Shown here: one piece after another, positions 24,429 to 32,593 of the stretch | Position numbering within the stretch: position 1 is the stretch's first letter | How the letters are laid out: each line of letters starts with the position of its first letter | From: Slackia isoflavoniconvertens | GTDB taxonomy: Bacteria; Actinomycetota; Coriobacteriia; Coriobacteriales; Eggerthellaceae | NCBI RefSeq assembly: GCF_003725955.1 | Contig: NZ_QIBZ01000001.1 | Location: forward strand, 62,001 to 126,000 | Direction of reading: 5' to 3' | Length of the DNA: 64,000 bases | The notes under the pieces: model-generated | Databases searched by the model: none | What the model was told of the DNA's origin: nothing | The model's input: the letters and a program-made list of their open reading frames with translations, nothing else | Made by a program: the position numbers and the translations under genes

Positions 24429-24890
24429 TTCGTTCCCCTCAGCCGAAATTATGAATGCATAAAATACGTGGCAAAGCCTTCGTGATGCATAAATTGTACT
24501 CCTTGCAGCGGAAAAATACACCCATTTCCCCGTTCATTGGGGGATTTTTGAATATACGCGGGGGAGGGGCAAAAATGCGCGAAACGCAATAAAGGGTGCT
24601 ATCGGGGTTTCTTGTGCGTCACGGTAAAACGTTGCGCAATTGCTTTCATTTTTGAACGCCATTGTCCGTCTGGTCTGCAAACCTCTCCCAAAACCGCGTG
24701 TTCGACGGCTGTTGAGCGCGGGGCTTTTGTCATGCTCCCCAACAAGCTGGCAACGCCTTCGTGAAATCGTTTTATGCTCGCGTCGAAATAAGCGCGTTCG
24801 CGTTACCATAGACGCCATACATGGTTTAGGCCCGCATGAAGGGTGGCAACGAGTGGGCGTTGTGCTGCGCGGGAGGGAAATGAGGACCTT
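24429..24890. other. Divergent gap between argR and the glutamate-cysteine ligase gene
   Basis: The argR side carries the candidate ARG boxes (24451-24498). Beyond them, up to the GAGGGAAATGAGG ribosome binding site of the ligase gene, I see AT-rich promoter-like stretches but no clear reading frame, RNA or repeat. Confidence 0.5.
24451..24498 (-). promoter_or_regulatory. Candidate ARG boxes upstream of argR
   Basis: Two AT-rich near-palindromic sites share ATGCATAAA (24455-24463 and 24485-24493), 30 bases apart. The first, ATGAATGCATAAAAT (24451-24465), resembles the TGAATAATTATTCA-type ARG box. Spaced pairs of such boxes are usual for hexameric ArgR. Confidence 0.5.
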
Positions 24891-26174
24891 ATGAGGAAAG
24901 CAACTGCTGCGCGCAATGCGCAGCTCGCTTCGAGCCAGCCGGCGCGTGAGGAAAACATTGCTGCAATCGTGGCACATTTGCGCGCGGGCGCGAAGGCCGA
25001 ATGCCGTCGAGTGGGAATCGAACTCGAGCATATTTGCGTCGATGGCACGGGCGATCCTATCACCTACAGCCAACCCAACGGCGTGCGCGACGTGCTCGCC
25101 GCGCTTCAAGAGAAATATCCCAAGGCCACCGTTCATGGTGGCGACTTGCTTGGTGTGGCGCGCCCGGGGGCGGCGGTAACCATTGAACCCGCAGCGCAGC
25201 TAGAGCTTTCGGCAGGGCCATTCGAGAACCTCATCGACGCCAAACGCGTCTTTCTCGAATTCGAAGATGACGCCTATCAGGCGCTCTCTCCCATTGGTGG
25301 GCGGGCGCTTACGCTTGGGTTCGACCCGGTGAACCGTGCGGCTGATAAGGAGCTTATTCCTAAAGCGCGCTACGACTACATGAACGAATACCTTTCATCT
25401 ATTGGTCCGTGGGGCCCGCGCATGATGCGAGGAAGCGCTTCCACGCAGATTTCCATCGACTACGCCGATGAGGCCGACTGCATTGCGAAAATGCGCGTGG
25501 CGCAGGTGCTTGCGCCGCTGTTCGCGCTTATGTGCGACAACACGCCTGTGTTTGAGGGCAGCCGTCGCCCGCATGCGCTTATGCGCACCGAGGTTTGGAA
25601 ATACTGCGACCCCGATCGCTGCAATTCCGTGCCGGGCATTTTCGACGAAGGTTTCGGTTTTGAAGACTATGCGGCATATTTGCTCGACGTTCCCGCGATC
25701 GTTGCGCTCGACGACGACGGCGAGGCGCGCTACGACACGCGCACGTTCGGCGAGATTTTCGCTCGTCGCGCTATGACCGACGACGAGGTGTTCCATGCTA
25801 TGTCGATGGTGTTCCCCGATGTGCGCCTGAAGAGCTATGTTGAAATTCGTCCGGCCGACTCAATGCCTATTCCCTATGTGCTGGCGTATGCGGCGCTCAT
25901 TAAGGGCCTGTTCTATGGCAAAAGCTCGCTTGAAACGCTCGTCCGCAGCTGTGCGGGCATTTCCGAATCCGATGTCGCCAAGGCCAAAGACGCCCTTATG
26001 GAATCGGGATATGCGGCAGAGGTGTATCAGCGCTCGGCGGCCGAGATTTGCGACGAGCTTATCACGCTCGCACGCCGCGGCTTGCCGGCGGCCGAGTGGT
26101 GCTTCCTCGATCCTCTTGCCGAATTGGTGGCGCGCCGCGTAACTCTTGCGGATTTGGATATTTCGACCCAGTAG
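24891..26174 (+). CDS. Glutamate--cysteine ligase (GCS2 family)
   Basis: Predicted ATP-dependent gamma-glutamyl-cysteine synthesis. The 427-residue protein belongs to the GCS2-type carboxylate-amine ligases of Actinobacteria and relatives. It has RRVGIELEHICVD (active-site Glu residues), TIEPAAQLELSAGPF, YDYMNEYL, MRGSASTQISIDY and the late VRLKSYVEIRPADSMP. No glutathione synthetase gene is adjacent, so the end product (gamma-glutamylcysteine, glutathione or another thiol precursor) is open. The ATG at 24891 follows GAGGGAAATGAGG; an extension to 24843 lacks homology. The lipoprotein gene follows after 41 bases and may be co-transcribed. Confidence 0.85.
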   Translation: MRKATAARNAQLASSQPAREENIAAIVAHLRAGAKAECRRVGIELEHICVDGTGDPITYSQPNGVRDVLAALQEKYPKATVHGGDLLGVARPGAAVTIEPAAQLELSAGPFENLIDAKRVFLEFEDDAYQALSPIGGRALTLGFDPVNRAADKELIPKARYDYMNEYLSSIGPWGPRMMRGSASTQISIDYADEADCIAKMRVAQVLAPLFALMCDNTPVFEGSRRPHALMRTEVWKYCDPDRCNSVPGIFDEGFGFEDYAAYLLDVPAIVALDDDGEARYDTRTFGEIFARRAMTDDEVFHAMSMVFPDVRLKSYVEIRPADSMPIPYVLAYAALIKGLFYGKSSLETLVRSCAGISESDVAKAKDALMESGYAAEVYQRSAAEICDELITLARRGLPAAEWCFLDPLAELVARRVTLADLDISTQ

Positions 26175-26215
26175 TTTGCTATAGTTCAAGGTCACGAAAA
26201 GAAAGGTTTGACCTG

Positions 26216-26767
26216 ATGTTCAATACATTCCGTGCCCACGCCGGGCAGTTCATGAAAATCGCCGCAATTGCGTGCGCCCTGTGCTTGGCCATGGCGGCTC
26301 TTGCGGGCTGCTCGAGTTCCGATTCGCAGCAGGAAAAAACGCCTGCCCAGGTGAATCGCGAGTACATGTCTTCGGTGAATTCCATCAGCCAGGAAGCCGC
26401 GAGCGCGCTTTCGAATTTCAGCGACGCTGCCGCGAAGCAAGATGTTGCTGCCATGCGCGTTGCCGCGAGCAACGCCACCAAGGCGCTCGATAAAATCGCC
26501 GCTCTGGAAGCGCCCGACGCGCTGAAGGATGTGAAGAGCGAATACGAGGCTGGCGCGAACGATTTGGGCCAGGCGCTTTCCGATTACGTTGAGATTTACG
26601 CGCAAATTAAGAACGCCGGCGAAAATCTCGATGCCGCTGCCGAGGCCGCGAAGGGCATCGACGACGTGAAGGCGCGTTACGATTCGGGCATCGAGCATCT
26701 CTCCAAGGCCGACTCGATGGTCGCCGATATGGCTGACAGCTCCACTTCCGACGACGCTTCGAAGTAA
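26216..26767 (+). CDS. Small helical lipoprotein
   Basis: Secreted lipoprotein of 183 residues with a type II signal peptide. The hydrophobic stretch IAAIACALCLAMAAL is followed by the lipobox LAGC and a Ser-rich linker, then a mainly helical, Ala-rich domain (about 45-170). No known enzymatic motif is seen. The ATG at 26216 follows AAGAAAGG and starts a normal signal peptide; a longer frame starting at 26048 is an overlap with the previous gene. The stop overlaps the ATG of the YgiQ gene (TAATG). Function unknown. Confidence 0.75.
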   Translation: MFNTFRAHAGQFMKIAAIACALCLAMAALAGCSSSDSQQEKTPAQVNREYMSSVNSISQEAASALSNFSDAAAKQDVAAMRVAASNATKALDKIAALEAPDALKDVKSEYEAGANDLGQALSDYVEIYAQIKNAGENLDAAAEAAKGIDDVKARYDSGIEHLSKADSMVADMADSSTSDDASK

Positions 26768-29103
26768 TGGCGGGGCAGAACAACCATCGCAGTGTAAAAC
26801 GCGGGTCCAACAAGGGCCCGCGTTTGTCGTATGCTGCCCAAAACCAACAGGGAAGCGCCGGGCGCGAAGGCGCACAGGAACCGCGGAAATCTCGGAGTCC
26901 CCAAAAGCAAGGCGCGGGCAAGCCTGCTCGCAAAGGCGCCAGCGGGTATGCGAAGAATGCGGCGGCTCAAGCGAAATATGCTGGGAAGGGCGCTTCTCGC
27001 AACGTTGGTGGAGGCCGCCAGAAGCATGCCGTCGTACATCACGCGCCGCGCAGCGCATTTCTTCCCGTGAATATGGACGACGTGCGGGCTCGCGGGTGGG
27101 ATGGCGTCGATTTTACCTACGTGTGCGGTGATGCGTACGTCGACCAGTCGTCGTTTGGCATGGCGATTATTTCGCGTGTGCTCGAGTCACACGGCTACAA
27201 GGTGGGCATTATCGCGCAGCCCGACTGGCGCGACCCCGAAAGCGTGAATGTGTTCGGCGAGCCGCGCTTGGGCTTCCTTGTTTCGTCGGGCAATATGGAC
27301 TCTATGGTGAATCATTACACCGTAAACAAGGTTCCACGCAGCCAAGATGCCTATTCGCCGGGCGGTGCGCCCAATAGGCGCCCCAACCACGCCACAGCGG
27401 TGTACGGCAACCTCATTCGACGCACGCACAAGCACACGCCTATTATTTTGGGCGGCATTGAGGCGAGCCTGCGTCGCTTGGCACATTACGACTATTGGTC
27501 CGATTCGCTTAAGCGTTCCATTCTGCTCGATTCTGGTGCCGACTTGCTTATTTATGGCATGGGCGAGCGCGCTATTGTCGAAATCGCCGATGCGCTTGCG
27601 GCGGGCATTGCCGTGGAAGATATTACGTTCGTCGACGGAACTGCCTACAAGGCTCGATCGCTCGAATGCGTGGAAGACGCCATCGAATTGCCCGCGTTCG
27701 AGGCTCTCCAGGCCGATAAGCTCGAATACGCGCGCAGCTTCAATGTGCAGTGGGAAAACTCCGACCCCTATCGCGGAAAGCGTTTGGTAGAGGAATACCC
27801 GCACAATGTGTTCGTGGTGCAGAATCCACCGCAAAAGCCGCTTTCCACCGAGGAGCTCGATGCGGTGTATGCCTTGCCGTATGCGCGCGACTATCACCCC
27901 GATTACGAAGCCGCGGGCGGTGTGCCGGCAATTAAAGAAGTGAAATTCAGCCTGTCGAGCAATCGCGGATGCTTTGGCGAATGCAGCTTTTGCGCGCTCA
28001 CGTTCCATCAGGGGCGCATCGTGACGGCGCGTAGCAAGGCATCGCTCGTTGAAGAAGCGAAACAGCTTACGCGAGATCCTGAATTCAAAGGGTACATCCA
28101 CGACGTTGGCGGCCCCACGGCGAATTTCACGGCGCCGGCGTGCAAAGCGCAGCTGCGTCGCGGCGCATGCGCGCACAAGGCATGCCTGTTCCCTGAACCC
28201 TGCAAGAAGCTTGAGGTGAACCATAAGCCTTACCTCGATGTGCTGCGCGCCCTGCGTGCGCTGCCTGGCGTGAAAAAGGTCTTCGTGCGCAGCGGCGTGC
28301 GCTTCGATTACGTGATGGCCGATTCTGACGACACGTTTTTGCGCGAGCTTTCACAGTATCACGTGAGCGGCCAGTTGCGTGTGGCGCCTGAACATGTGAG
28401 CGATGCGGTGCTTTCTGTGATGGGCAAGCCGAAAAACGAAGTGTACCAGGCGTTTTGCAGGAAGTTCGAAGCCATAAACGACAAGCTCGGCTTGAAGCAG
28501 TTCGTGGTGCCGTATTTGATGAGCTCGCATCCGGGGTCCACCTTGAAAGAAGCCATTGAGCTGGCCGAATTCTGCCGTGATATGGGGTTCAATCCCGAGC
28601 AGGTGCAAGATTTCTACCCAACGCCTTCCACGATGTCCACGGCGATGTATTACACAGGCGTCGACCCGCGCACCATGAAGCCGGTGTACACGCCGAAAAG
28701 CTCGCATGAGAAGGCGCTGCAGCGCGCGCTTATCCAATACCGCAACCCCGCCAACCGCGACCTTGTGCGTGAGGCGCTGCGAAAAGCCCATCGCGAAGAT
28801 TTGATTGGCTTTGGGGCGAAATGCTTGGTGCGTCCGGGGGATGGCAGAAGCGGCGGCTCTGGCGGAAAAGGCGGCAAGGGAGCCGCTGCCAGCGGCGGCA
28901 ATAGCGCTCGAAGCGGTAAGGGAGCCAAGGGCGTACATGGCTCTCGGGGTATCGGTGGCGGCAAGGGTGTGTCGTCGGGCCGTGGTTCCAAAGCTGGCGC
29001 GACGAAGCGCGGCGGTAAAGGCGGCCTGTCGAATGGCCGCGGGGAACATGTTGGCACGCATCGTCCCAACGCCGGCAATGGCTCAAAACGCCCTCGCCGT
29101 TAG
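26767..29103 (+). CDS. YgiQ family (UPF0313) radical SAM protein with disordered basic tails
   Basis: Radical S-adenosylmethionine enzyme with a [4Fe-4S] cluster; the reaction is not known for this family. The 778-residue product has the UPF0313 N-domain (WDGVDFTYVCGDAYVDQSSFGMAIISRVLE), YGNLIRR, GGIEASLRRLAHYDYW, and the cluster motif CxxxCxxC at Cys402, Cys406 and Cys409 (RGCFGECSFCALTFHQGR). The C-terminal YgiQ domain contains NPEQVQDFYPTPSTMSTAMYYTG. About 100 N-terminal residues (Lys, Arg, Gly, Gln rich) and about 80 C-terminal residues (Gly, Lys, Ser repeats) are extra and look disordered. The ATG at 26767 overlaps the preceding stop; a hairpin at 26797-26826 lies in the first codons, so a start further in is possible. 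Confidence 0.88.
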   Translation: MAGQNNHRSVKRGSNKGPRLSYAAQNQQGSAGREGAQEPRKSRSPQKQGAGKPARKGASGYAKNAAAQAKYAGKGASRNVGGGRQKHAVVHHAPRSAFLPVNMDDVRARGWDGVDFTYVCGDAYVDQSSFGMAIISRVLESHGYKVGIIAQPDWRDPESVNVFGEPRLGFLVSSGNMDSMVNHYTVNKVPRSQDAYSPGGAPNRRPNHATAVYGNLIRRTHKHTPIILGGIEASLRRLAHYDYWSDSLKRSILLDSGADLLIYGMGERAIVEIADALAAGIAVEDITFVDGTAYKARSLECVEDAIELPAFEALQADKLEYARSFNVQWENSDPYRGKRLVEEYPHNVFVVQNPPQKPLSTEELDAVYALPYARDYHPDYEAAGGVPAIKEVKFSLSSNRGCFGECSFCALTFHQGRIVTARSKASLVEEAKQLTRDPEFKGYIHDVGGPTANFTAPACKAQLRRGACAHKACLFPEPCKKLEVNHKPYLDVLRALRALPGVKKVFVRSGVRFDYVMADSDDTFLRELSQYHVSGQLRVAPEHVSDAVLSVMGKPKNEVYQAFCRKFEAINDKLGLKQFVVPYLMSSHPGSTLKEAIELAEFCRDMGFNPEQVQDFYPTPSTMSTAMYYTGVDPRTMKPVYTPKSSHEKALQRALIQYRNPANRDLVREALRKAHREDLIGFGAKCLVRPGDGRSGGSGGKGGKGAAASGGNSARSGKGAKGVHGSRGIGGGKGVSSGRGSKAGATKRGGKGGLSNGRGEHVGTHRPNAGNGSKRPRR
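26797..26826 (+). terminator. Terminator-like hairpin inside the start of the YgiQ gene
   Basis: AAACGCGGG pairs with CCCGCGTTT within the first 20 codons and is followed by only a short T-run. It may attenuate read-through from the lipoprotein gene into the YgiQ gene. Confidence 0.4.
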
Positions 29104-30548
29104 CGGGGCATGAAGGCAAACGACCCGTTTCGTATCTGAAAAGCGGCGCTCCCGTACTTCGAAAGCGTTTGAGGCCTGCTTCTCTGAAAAACCAGGGAAG
29201 CAGGCCTCTTTTCCATTGTGGATGGATTGCTGGACCGGTCGGCGCGCCAGAAGCGGTCGAAAATATGAGGCAGGTCAGAAGAGGGAATGGGCGTGCCGGT
29301 ATTGGTCACCTGGACGATGGCATGCTTGCCTTCGCGCTTCGCGCCCACGACGACGCGTCCATCGGCTTCGGCGTACTTGCACGCATTGTCAATGAGAATG
29401 CCAAGCACACGTTCGATGTCGCCTCGCACGCCGTCAATGAACACGGGGGCCGAGGAGCTTTCGGCCGCATTGATTTCAACACCACGCTCGAAGGCGACGG
29501 CTTCGAATTGAAGAACCGCGCGCTGGGCCATGCCGGCCAAATCGAGCTTTTCTTGCTGCTTGCCCATGGTTGCTTGCGCGTCGACTTCGGCGGTGTCGTG
29601 CTTGGCCAGGGTGAGCATATCTTCAACAAGGCCCTGCATGCGTTGCCCCTCGACCTGAATGCCCTCAATCCACTGGCGTTGGCTTTCGACGGTGCGCTCG
29701 GGATGTTCGAGCGCGATGGAGGCATCGGCCAGAATCACGGTAAGCGGAGTTTTCAACTCGTGCGAGGCATCGGCGATGAATTGGCGCTGAGATCGCCACG
29801 TTTGCTCGACAGGGCGCAGCGCCCAGCGAGAGAAGAACAGCGATATCACGAAAAACGCCGCGAGCGCAGCGATTGCCGCATCCACGAGCGTAAGCGCGAG
29901 CGACTTCCAGCCGGCGGCAGAATTGGCATCGGCGAACGCGAGGTACGTGGTGTCGCCAATCGTTCGCTTTTCGAAGAAGAGCCCCAAGTCAGAGAAAGAA
30001 CCTGTGCCGTCTTCTGCGGGGGTAAGGCGCGAGAGCGCGGTTTCGAGCACCTCGTCATTGATGTTGGCGGTACCGGCGGGCGAGGCGTTCATCGCGCTGC
30101 CTTCGGCGTTCAGCGCATATACTGCAACGGGAATCGTTTGGCCCTGGCCTCCGCCGATTTTGGGGGCGAGAGCTCCGCTTTGGGCTTCGTCATGGCTGAT
30201 GGCATCATCGTTCGATGAGGCATCGTCGCCATCGCCGACATCTGACTCGCTCTGCGGTTCGCTCTCGCTGTTCTGCACGCTGGCGTCGGTCGTGCTTACC
30301 CAGTTTCCGCCAAATTCGTGCTTGGGCGGCCTGTCGTTGTGTATTTCCCTGCGCTCGTGCTGATCAATTGCGTTGTCGAGGGAGCTGGCGATGGCTTGCT
30401 GAACCCCTGCGACGTCCTGCTTCCAGTCGAAAATGCAAATCGCGGTGAATGAGACCGCGATTACGGCCATAACGCACACCATATTTAGCGCAATGAATTT
30501 CTTTCGCAACTTGAAGAGCACGGGGTTGCCTTTCGTGCCTTTACGCAT
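29100..30548 (-). pseudogene. Sensor histidine kinase truncated before the G2 box
   Basis: Membrane histidine kinase paired with the response regulator upstream. The 482-codon frame has a first span (FIALNMVCVMAVIAVSFTAICIF), an extracytoplasmic region (about 42-215, acidic and Ser-rich), and a second span. The H-box FIADASHELKTPLT (His263), the N-box DNACKYAEADG (Asn388) and the G1-like VTNTGTPIP follow. After DRFWRADRSS (residue 440) homology stops: the expected G2 box (GTGLGLAI-type) and last helix are missing. The remaining 40 codons read through a terminator hairpin. ATP binding should be impaired. I read this as a C-terminally deleted kinase, although a functional short form cannot be excluded. 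Confidence 0.75.
29169..29212. terminator. Terminator hairpin at the ygiQ/kinase convergent junction
   Basis: GAGGCCTGCTTC (about 29170-29181) pairs with GAAGCAGGCCTC (about 29196-29207), followed by TTTTCC. It sits within the decayed 3' end of the kinase frame. Confidence 0.8.
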
Positions 30549-31221
30549 CGCGACCCTCCGCTAGGCGGTAGCCCACGCCACGAATTGTCTCTATGTGCGC
30601 GTTGGCTTCGAGGAATCGCAGCTTCTTGCGCAAGAACGAAACGTACGCTTCGACGTTGTTATCCTCGGTAACGCCCGTGGTGCCCCATACGCGATCGATG
30701 ATGGTTGCTTTCGGCACGGTTTTGCCGGCATTCGACATGAGTACGCGGGCGAGTGCGAATTCTTTTGCGGAAAGGTGGATGGAGGATGATTCGGACGCGA
30801 ATTCGCGTTCGGTCAAATCGAGGGTCAGGTTGAATGCGCGAAGGGTCTCGAATTCAACCTCGCCTTGGCAGCGGGTGAGCGCGCGTAGGTGCGCCATGAG
30901 CTCTGCGGGCGAGAACGGCTTGGTCATGTAGCCATCGGCGCCCGAATCGAGCCCGCGGATTTTGTCGGGCACCGCATCGCGTGCGGTGAGCATGAGCACC
31001 GGGGTGGCGATTCCGGCGCGGCGCAGGTCAGAGACGATGTCGAACCCGTTTTTCTTGGGCAGCATTACGTCGAGAATCGCGACGTCGTATTTTCCCTGAG
31101 ACGCGTAGGCGTAGCCAGTTTCGCCGTCGTTCGCCGTGTCAACCGCGTGGCCAGCCTCTTCTAGGATATGGGCGAGTGCACTTGCTAGTCGCACGTCGTC
31201 TTCAACGATAAGCAGGTTCAT
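30541..31221 (-). CDS. OmpR/PhoB-type response regulator
   Basis: DNA-binding response regulator of 226 residues. The receiver has the acidic pair in VEDDVR, phospho-acceptor Asp51 (AILDVMLPKKNGF), the Thr in LMLTARD and Lys in YMTKPFSPAEL. The C-terminal winged helix has LSAKEFALARVLMSN, VWGTTGVTEDNNVEAYVSFLRKKL and IETIRGVGYRL. It overlaps the kinase gene by 8 bp, so the two form a pair. Direct CTGAAAG repeats spaced 11 bp in the divergent gap (31470-31545) are good candidate binding sites, pointing to the VTC/DUF4956 operon as its target. Confidence 0.95.
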   Translation of the reverse strand: MNLLIVEDDVRLASALAHILEEAGHAVDTANDGETGYAYASQGKYDVAILDVMLPKKNGFDIVSDLRRAGIATPVLMLTARDAVPDKIRGLDSGADGYMTKPFSPAELMAHLRALTRCQGEVEFETLRAFNLTLDLTEREFASESSSIHLSAKEFALARVLMSNAGKTVPKATIIDRVWGTTGVTEDNNVEAYVSFLRKKLRFLEANAHIETIRGVGYRLAEGRDA

Positions 31222-31319
31222 GGTCGATGCCTTTTCTTAATCTCGGAGTCGTGCCCTGCGCGAGGTCGCTCTCGGACGCGTTTGGCACGACGCATTTTTC
31301 TTCAATGGAGCGCGCTGAG

Positions 31320-31461
31320 GGTTTCGGAGGCTGGCGGGCTTTCCCGAAATCGCGCTGCGGCTACCGCTCGCCATGCTCGCTATGCGCCTTGCTCTGCATG
31401 CATTGAATAAAGTCAGCTTGCTTGCAGAAGGTTTCGGGAAAGCCTGCCAGCCTCCGAAACC
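31320..31461 (+). repeat. Type-1 intergenic element, copy c
   Basis: Arms 31320-31351 and 31430-31461 are complementary at 30 of 32 positions; both differences are G-U compatible on the + strand. The core contains TACCGCTCGCC (31362-31372) and GCTCGCTATGCGCC (31375-31388), as in 1019-1170. An inner hairpin pairs CTGCATGCA (31393-31401) with TGCTTGCAG (31419-31427). It sits in the divergent gap between the response regulator and the VTC operon. Confidence 0.78.
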
Positions 31462-31469
31462 GAAGTGCT

Positions 31470-31545
31470 TTTTCAGCAATCCTTATTTTACCTGCGGCGC
31501 TGAAAGAAACCTGAAAGCTCTCGCGGCTTTTCAGCGCCCTTTCAG
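31470..31545 (+). promoter_or_regulatory. Candidate response-regulator operator: CTGAAAG half-sites at 11-bp period
   Basis: CTGAAAG occurs at 31500-31506 and 31511-31517 (direct, 11-bp period). The inverted form TTTTCAG/CTTTCAG occurs at 31528-31534 and 31539-31545 (again 11 bp), and one more TTTTCAG is at 31470-31476. Direct repeats one helical turn apart are typical of OmpR/PhoB regulators. Confidence 0.6.
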
Positions 31546-31604
31546 GCATGCGTTTTAGCATGGCGCCATCGAATTTGCCTCGATTTTACGAGATTGGAGC
31601 AGCT

Positions 31605-32555
31605 ATGGCTGAGTTTACGGGGACGTTTGAACGCAAGGAAGTGAAGTACCGTCTAAACACCATGCAGGTTCGCGCGATAAAGCAGGCTCTGAGCGCGCAT
31701 ATGGCGCCTGATGAATATGGGCAAACGTCCATTACGAGCGTGTATTACGACACGCCGAATCGTGACATGATTTCTCGGTCGCTCGAAAAGCCCGCGTATA
31801 AGGAAAAGCTTCGCTTGCGCACGTATGGCCCGCGCAATGCCAGCGCCCCGGTGTTTGTCGAACTGAAAAAGAAACATGAGGGCATTGTGTATAAACGCCG
31901 CATTGCGGCAAGCGAGCCGGCGGCACAGTTGCTCATGGTGGGCGTGCCCTACGAAAGGGCGATTTCTCGCCATCCGTTGGCCGACGAGGCGCTCGAAGCG
32001 GATTCGCGCTCGGCGAGAAATCTGCAAATCGCGGAAGAGATTGCGGCATGCGTTCGTCGCAACGGTCCTGTGCTTCCTTCGATGGCCATTCTGGTTGAAC
32101 GCGTGGCATGGGCGCCTCTGCTGGATGCGCGTGGGGCCGAAGCGGAGGGCGTGCGCATTACGTTCGACGAGCGCATTCGGTATCGCGATTTGTTCGCACC
32201 AGAAGGAAAGCGTGCTTCGGTGCCTTTGCTCGCTGCGGGCGAGGCAATTATGGAAGTAAAGGTTCCGGGCGCCTATCCCTTGTGGCTCGTGCGCGCGCTC
32301 GATGATTGTGGGGCCTATCCGACATCGTTTTCTAAGTATGGCGAAGCGTATTTGGCGTGCGTGGGCAAGGCTGCTCCAAAGGCCTATCGCGAGCAAGTTG
32401 CATTCGATGAGGCTATGCGCGGCGAACAGGAGCGTTCCCGGGACTGGCCCCAGGACGGCCAATTGCTCGAATTAAGTTCGTCTACGCGTGCGACCGACAT
32501 TGCCGTCACGAATTCGTTGGCTTCGCAGCTTCCCAATATCGTTATTGGCGCATAA
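31605..32555 (+). CDS. VTC-domain (polyphosphate polymerase-like) protein
   Basis: Cytosolic triphosphate-tunnel-type protein of 316 residues. Its VTC features are GTFERKEVKYRLN at the N-terminus, TSVYYDTPN, a basic KEKLRLRTYG strand, VFVELKKKHEGIVYKRRI and late IMEVKVPGAYPLWL, alternating charged strands that line the tunnel. In eukaryotes VTC domains polymerise polyphosphate; bacterial relatives in this gene context are annotated by homology only. The ATG at 31605 follows GGAGC. It leads an operon with the DUF4956 protein (38-base gap) and the broken carbohydrate-binding protein, a set seen together in other Gram-positive bacteria. Confidence 0.82.
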   Translation: MAEFTGTFERKEVKYRLNTMQVRAIKQALSAHMAPDEYGQTSITSVYYDTPNRDMISRSLEKPAYKEKLRLRTYGPRNASAPVFVELKKKHEGIVYKRRIAASEPAAQLLMVGVPYERAISRHPLADEALEADSRSARNLQIAEEIAACVRRNGPVLPSMAILVERVAWAPLLDARGAEAEGVRITFDERIRYRDLFAPEGKRASVPLLAAGEAIMEVKVPGAYPLWLVRALDDCGAYPTSFSKYGEAYLACVGKAAPKAYREQVAFDEAMRGEQERSRDWPQDGQLLELSSSTRATDIAVTNSLASQLPNIVIGA

Positions 32556-32593
32556 GTCTTTGTTCATCCCGTTTCTTCTAGAGGAGTTCTCTC

